9,815 nt of DNA, from the NCBI GenBank assembly GCA_002403295.1, contig DHHN01000072.1, positions 65,213 to 75,027 on the forward strand, written 5' to 3'. The translations under genes and the position numbers were made by a program. How positions within the stretch are numbered: position 1 is the stretch's first letter; every line of letters begins with the position of its first letter. This DNA is from a bacterium UBP1_UBA4771 (lineage in GTDB: Bacteria > Krumholzibacteriota > Krumholzibacteriia > Krumholzibacteriales > Krumholzibacteriaceae). Under the pieces are notes generated by a model. It did not search any database. It saw nothing but the letters and a program-made list of their open reading frames with translations, and had not been told where the DNA came from. Positions 6,550 through 9,815 of the stretch are shown here, one piece after another.

Positions 6550-6644
6550 TACCTATTTTCGAGGCCTTCGAAATATTTGCTATCTTTTAACCTATTTAAT
6601 TACAGCGTGTTGAGAGTGGCGTCGGCTGGCGTATTCGAAATTTT

Positions 6645-7481
6645 TCACCGGTTCGCGGGCGAACCCGGATCTTCGATCCGATCCGCCTTGACGGCCCGGA
6701 CGACGAGCGTGCTCGCGAACCCCCTTGCGAGGGGGGCGCGTTCGAGCGCCGATTCGACGAGACGCGCCGGCGCGAAGAGCGCATCGGGCGCGTTCTTCCA
6801 CACGAAGATGATCGTCTTCATGAGCGTGACCCTGAATCCGGCCTCCTCGAGCATGCGCCGGAGCGCGGAAGGCGGCACGGGGTTGTGATAGCGGTACGGA
6901 TGATATCGCTCGCGCGGCACCGCGCCCGCCGGATAGCACATCCCCGGAAAGAGCCGCTTGAGAAACGGGAACCTGACGATGAGCCGCTTTCCCCGCTCCA
7001 CGATCGAGCGCTCGTTCGGCGTCGAGAGCGCGAGAACGCCGCCGGGAACGAGCACGCGCCACGCTTCCCGGAACGCGCTCATGCGGTCCTCTTCGAATAT
7101 ATGTTCGATCGTTTCGACCGCGGTCACGGCGGAGAAGGAGCCCGCGGCGAAGGGAAGGGCCCCGAGGTCGGCGCCGGCGAGCGCGACGTCGAGCGCGTTT
7201 GCCGAGGCGATGCGGCGCGCGGCCGCGAAATCGTCCTGCACGATGTCGATGCCGAACGGCTCGAATCCCATCCGCCCGAGCAGGAACAGGCCGTACCCCC
7301 ACCCGCACCCCGCGTCGAGCGCGCGTCCCTTCGGAGCGCCGGCGACGAGCGAGGCGACGCCGTGAAAGCGGCGGCGGGACAGATGCCGCCGCGCCCTCGA
7401 TCCGAGGTGCCAGTTGCGGAGAAGCGCCGGCAGCTCGCGCGGCGGGATATCGCCGGGGATGACGGGCTCGGGAACGCTCAC
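6645..7481 (-). CDS. Class I SAM-dependent methyltransferase (Methyltransf_11-like)
   Basis: A 278-residue soluble protein with a Rossmann-type SAM-binding domain. Motif I is ALDAGCGWGYG (54-64). The acidic residue of motif II lies in FGIDI (D79). ADLGALPF (104-111) and FSAVTAVETIEHI (116-128) are the expected motifs around the substrate side, and WRVLVPGGVLALSTPNE (141-157) is the strand pair typical of Methyltransf_11/UbiE-like enzymes. The region after about 160 is less conserved and may hold the acceptor specificity. The substrate cannot be read from the sequence. Its position after two glycosyltransferase-like genes suggests methylation of a sugar or glycan precursor, which is an inference. 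GTG 7481 overlaps the upstream stop as GTGA and has GGAGG six bases before it. The open frame upstream of this start is a shadow of the neighbouring gene. Confidence 0.88.
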   Translation of the reverse strand: MSVPEPVIPGDIPPRELPALLRNWHLGSRARRHLSRRRFHGVASLVAGAPKGRALDAGCGWGYGLFLLGRMGFEPFGIDIVQDDFAAARRIASANALDVALAGADLGALPFAAGSFSAVTAVETIEHIFEEDRMSAFREAWRVLVPGGVLALSTPNERSIVERGKRLIVRFPFLKRLFPGMCYPAGAVPRERYHPYRYHNPVPPSALRRMLEEAGFRVTLMKTIIFVWKNAPDALFAPARLVESALERAPLARGFASTLVVRAVKADRIEDPGSPANR

Positions 7482-9031
7482 GGCGCGCCTCCCCCCCGCC
7501 GCCCCGCGGCGAGGCTGTCCGCCGGCGCCCGATCGAGCCGGTAGAGGGTATAGACGACCGGCGCCGGTTTCCGGATGCCGAGATTCGGCACGGCCCCCTG
7601 CCGCACCGCCGTGAAGAGAACGCCGTCGATGACCCTCCCCGCGAAACGCGCCGGCGTCTCGCTTCGATCGACGAGGTACGTCGGGCCGAAGCGCAGGTAG
7701 AGCCCCCGCTCGATGATCTCGTCGACGTCGATCGATTTTCGCATGCGGTTTATCTCGGGGCTCACGAGCCCGCCGAGATCGAGGATCCGCCGGTGCGCGT
7801 AGTAGCCGATCGCCCCGATGTCCGGGGTCGCGACGATCGCCCCGGCGGGCGCTTCGTGATCGATCAGCTTGCCCATGGAGACGATCGAACGCACGAGCCC
7901 GCGGGAGAAGGCCCGCGTCGAAGGGACCACGACCGCCGCGTAGAGCACGGCGCTCTGGACGATCGCGAGAGCGGCGAACGCGGCGAACGCGGCGTCGCGC
8001 GCGCGGTCGCCCCGAACGATCCGGCGGACGAGACGGCGGGCGGCGACGCTTCCGAGAACGACCGCGGCCGGCATGACCGGCACGAGGTAGCGCGAGAGCA
8101 CCTGGAAATCGAGGACGGTGTATGCGGCGGGCAGCGCGACCGCCCAGAGCAGCATGACGAGCGTGCCGGGCATCTCGCGGATCCCGCGCCGTTCGTCGAA
8201 GGCGGATCCGATCGAACGATCGCGCGCGGCGGCGGCGCCGAGCCCCGCGAGCAGCGCGAGCCACGGGACGAGCGTCGTCGAGGCCATGATCCCGAGCGGC
8301 ACGAGCGAGCGGGAAACGAGGAGCGCCGACAGAACGGGGCGGCCCTGCTTCGCTCCCGCGGTCAGCGGGAAATAGGTCCCCGTGTGCCGGTGGATGACGA
8401 GGAGCCACGCGATGAAGAGCGGCGCGAAGACGGCGACAAAGACGAAGTGCCGCGGCCGCGCGCCGCGGGCGAGGAGGAACGCGAGCACGGCGATCGGCGC
8501 CAGAAGCAGCGCCTCCGGACGCGCGAGCGCCGCGAGAAAAAGCGCGAGGCCGAAGACGGCCGAGCGGGCCGCCGAACGCTCCGCCCTCAGGGCGGCGTCG
8601 AAGCAGACGAGCACCATGCAGACGGCGAGCGAGGTCTCCATGCCGACCGCGCTCCAGCGCACGAACCACGCCTCGGCGGCGACGATGAACGCCGCCGCGA
8701 CGGGCGCGGCGGAGCCGCCGTCGAGCCGCGCGGCGATCCGGTACACGAGCATGATCGAGGCGATCGCGAAGAGCCACGAGAGGACGCGGCACCAGATGAG
8801 GATGTCGGCTCCCGCGCGGCGCAGGAGCGCCAGAAGCGCGACCCAGAGCGGGCTCGTCGCCCCGTACGTCGGCTCGGTCCGGTTGAACGAGAGCTCCCCG
8901 TGGTCGGCGAGGTTCCGCGCGTACTGGAGATGGATGAAGGTGTCGTCCACGACCGAGTCGCGCAGCGGCACGAGCAGGAACGCGAAGAGCACGGCGGCCA
9001 CGGCGATGTATGCGAAATCCTTTACCTGCAT
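7478..9031 (-). CDS. Polytopic membrane protein, probable GT-C-type glycosyltransferase
   Basis: A 517-residue integral membrane protein with many hydrophobic helices from residue 6 to about 375, and a C-terminal, probably extracytoplasmic domain. After the first helix comes VVDDTFIHLQYARNLADHG (27-45); the paired acidic residues D29-D30 in the first outer loop are the hallmark of GT-C enzymes that use polyprenyl-phosphate-linked sugars. EPTYGATSPLWVALLAL (53-69) follows, as in AftB-like and related bacterial proteins with a DD(A/T)FI..RYARNL start. The tail contains DIGAIGYYAHRRILDLGGL, another element often seen in this group. Donor and acceptor are unknown. ATG 9031 overlaps the upstream gene by 10 nt and a purine-rich AGGGGAG lies just before it. 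Its partners (GT4 enzyme upstream, methyltransferase downstream) suggest a role in surface glycan assembly. Family placement is by motif and hydropathy only. Confidence 0.8.
   Translation of the reverse strand: MQVKDFAYIAVAAVLFAFLLVPLRDSVVDDTFIHLQYARNLADHGELSFNRTEPTYGATSPLWVALLALLRRAGADILIWCRVLSWLFAIASIMLVYRIAARLDGGSAAPVAAAFIVAAEAWFVRWSAVGMETSLAVCMVLVCFDAALRAERSAARSAVFGLALFLAALARPEALLLAPIAVLAFLLARGARPRHFVFVAVFAPLFIAWLLVIHRHTGTYFPLTAGAKQGRPVLSALLVSRSLVPLGIMASTTLVPWLALLAGLGAAAARDRSIGSAFDERRGIREMPGTLVMLLWAVALPAAYTVLDFQVLSRYLVPVMPAAVVLGSVAARRLVRRIVRGDRARDAAFAAFAALAIVQSAVLYAAVVVPSTRAFSRGLVRSIVSMGKLIDHEAPAGAIVATPDIGAIGYYAHRRILDLGGLVSPEINRMRKSIDVDEIIERGLYLRFGPTYLVDRSETPARFAGRVIDGVLFTAVRQGAVPNLGIRKPAPVVYTLYRLDRAPADSLAAGRRGGGAP
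7482..7492 (-). promoter_or_regulatory. Ribosome binding site of the methyltransferase gene
   Basis: GGAGG (7492-7488) stands six bases before GTG 7481, at the end of a run of seven G (7497-7491). It fixes the start of the methyltransferase within the last codons of the membrane protein gene. Confidence 0.75.
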
Positions 9032-9815
9032 GACTCCCCTACGAGCGCCGAGAGGAGTGCGTGGAGCCGTTCCGCGCCCGCGCGGCGGCTCCATTCCGGC
9101 GCCTCTTCGAGCGAGTAGCCGCTCTCGAGCGTCCCCTCGCGCCACCGGTCGTGGAGCCGCTCGAGTTTCGCCGCCACGTCCGCCGGGTCGCCGATCGCGG
9201 CGACCTCCCCCCGCCGCATGGCGGCGACGAGGCGCGCCGCCTCGCCGTCCGGAGCGATCGCGAGAATCGGCCGGCGCGCGCCGATGTATTCGTAGAGCTT
9301 TCCCGGAACGAGTCCGCGGTAGCGCTCGTCGTCGTGCTTGACGAGGAGCAGCACGTGGCTCTCTCGCTCGCGCCGGACGACCTCGTCGTGCGGCAGATTA
9401 TCCTCGAAACGAACCCGGTCCGCAAGCCCGAGCGATTCGGCGAGCTCCTCGTTCGCCGATTCCCGCGCGCCGATGAACGCGACGCTCGTCGCGGCGGCCT
9501 TCGACGGGGCCCGCTTCATGAACGCCGCGAACCCCTCGAGGAACGGCCGGACGCTGCGTCCGAGGGTGAGCATGCCGCAGTGCGTGACGGTGAAGGGCTC
9601 CGCCGGCGGGCGAACGGCCGGCTCCCGCGGGAAATCCTCCTCGTCGTATCCGTTCGGGATGCGCTCGACGCGGCTCCCCGGATATCGCCGCCGGAGCATC
9701 GCCTCGTGCGCCTCGGTCGTGACGAGAACGAGGTCGGCACGCGACGCCGCCCGTTCCATGCGCTCGTGGATGAGGCGGTGAAGGGGCGTCGGGGGCGTGC
9801 GCAGGCGGAGGTTGA
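9022..9815 (-). CDS. GT4-family glycosyltransferase (3' part, cut by window edge)
   Basis: The open frame enters from the right edge and ends at TAA 9024-9022. The visible 264 or so residues are the last part of the N-terminal domain and the whole C-terminal, nucleotide-sugar-binding domain of a GT-B fold enzyme. ADLVLVTTEAHEAML is the usual end of the N-terminal domain, followed by VERIPNGYDEEDF, where the IPNG(Y/V)D element marks GT4-type enzymes. HCGMLTLGRSVRPFLEGFAA opens the C-terminal domain and VPGKLYEYIGARRPILAI with PDGEAARL contains the conserved donor-binding E-rich segment. An ATG at 9759 exists, but the frame continues upstream without a stop and the sequence before it (LHRLIHER) still fits the family, so the true start lies outside the window. 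The sugar and acceptor cannot be told. Confidence 0.88.
   Translation of the reverse strand, partial: NLRLRTPPTPLHRLIHERMERAASRADLVLVTTEAHEAMLRRRYPGSRVERIPNGYDEEDFPREPAVRPPAEPFTVTHCGMLTLGRSVRPFLEGFAAFMKRAPSKAAATSVAFIGARESANEELAESLGLADRVRFEDNLPHDEVVRRERESHVLLLVKHDDERYRGLVPGKLYEYIGARRPILAIAPDGEAARLVAAMRRGEVAAIGDPADVAAKLERLHDRWREGTLESGYSLEEAPEWSRRAGAERLHALLSALVGESCR

Larger units (their letters stand above)
6465..6644 (-). other. AT-rich intergenic region between the methyltransferase gene and mraZ
   Basis: This 180-bp gap is the only substantial non-coding stretch. It holds the dcw promoter and MraZ repeats, a 6-bp inverted repeat (TTTCGA/TCGAAA, 6557-6573) and a strongly AT-rich segment at 6571-6603 (6 G or C in 33 bases), against very GC-rich flanks. 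I see no stable GC stem followed by a T tract, so no convincing terminator for the upstream glycan genes. Confidence 0.7.

Noticed and set aside
6557..6573. Inverted repeat TTTCGA/TCGAAA as a terminator
   Set aside because: Only a 6-bp AT-rich stem with a 5-nt loop and no T tract following on the minus strand; too weak to call.
7482..8792. In-frame upstream extension of the methyltransferase
   Set aside because: It is a frame shadow of the membrane protein gene; GTG 7481 has GGAGG at ideal distance and a GTGA overlap.
7793..9118. Plus-strand open frame (441 codons) opposite the GT-C gene
   Set aside because: Highly charged Arg/Glu/Asp repeats are the mirror of hydrophobic codons on the other strand; no family pattern.
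1..9815. tRNA or rRNA genes, CRISPR arrays, insertion sequences, attachment sites, phage or defence genes
   Set aside because: I looked and saw no regular spaced repeats apart from the GTGGG units, no transposase or integrase patterns and no cloverleaf-like segment; nearly all bases are in packed cell wall and glycan genes.

Overview
The window is a single-strand stretch of a very GC-rich bacterial chromosome. Every gene I can support lies on the minus strand, so the text below reads from high to low coordinates. The core is the 5' part of a division and cell wall (dcw) cluster in the order mraZ - STAS-domain gene - rsmH - ftsL - ftsI - murE - murF, with murF cut by the left edge. Upstream are three genes that look like surface glycan synthesis: a GT4-type glycosyltransferase cut by the right edge, a polytopic GT-C-type membrane protein and a SAM-dependent methyltransferase.

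Organism: a GC-rich bacterium that makes peptidoglycan. MurE carries the DNPR motif typical of meso-diaminopimelate-adding enzymes, so the wall is probably of the A1-gamma (meso-DAP) type. FtsI carries two C-terminal PASTA domains and the dcw cluster includes an extra STAS gene. This combination does not fit a standard Proteobacterial or Actinobacterial cluster. A deep-branching Gram-negative phylum (FCB-group relatives such as Eisenbacteria or Krumholzibacteria) is a guess that the sequence alone cannot confirm.

Layout: 9815-9022 glycosyltransferase (partial), 9031-7478 GT-C membrane protein, 7481-6645 methyltransferase; all three overlap and form one probable operon. The region 6644-6465 is the only real intergenic gap. 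It is markedly AT-rich and holds a strong sigma70-type promoter (TTGACA, 17 bp, TATTGT) containing three GTGGG direct repeats at an exact 10-bp period, the expected operator for MraZ. Then come mraZ (6464-5979), the STAS protein (5969-5592), rsmH (5583-4651), ftsL (4664-4239), ftsI (4242-2092), murE (2095-611) and murF (621 to beyond base 1). From mraZ on, gaps are at most 9 nt and most junctions overlap (14, 4, 4 and 11 nt), so translation is probably coupled along the cluster.

How they work together: MraZ probably represses the whole cluster through the repeats in its own promoter. RsmH modifies 16S rRNA. FtsL and FtsI are membrane parts of the septal synthesis machinery. MurE and MurF add the third amino acid and the D-Ala-D-Ala dipeptide to the UDP-MurNAc peptide precursor. 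The least explained item is the small cysteine-rich STAS protein between mraZ and rsmH, whose usual phosphorylation serine is missing. The rest is a well-formed but conventional cell wall locus.
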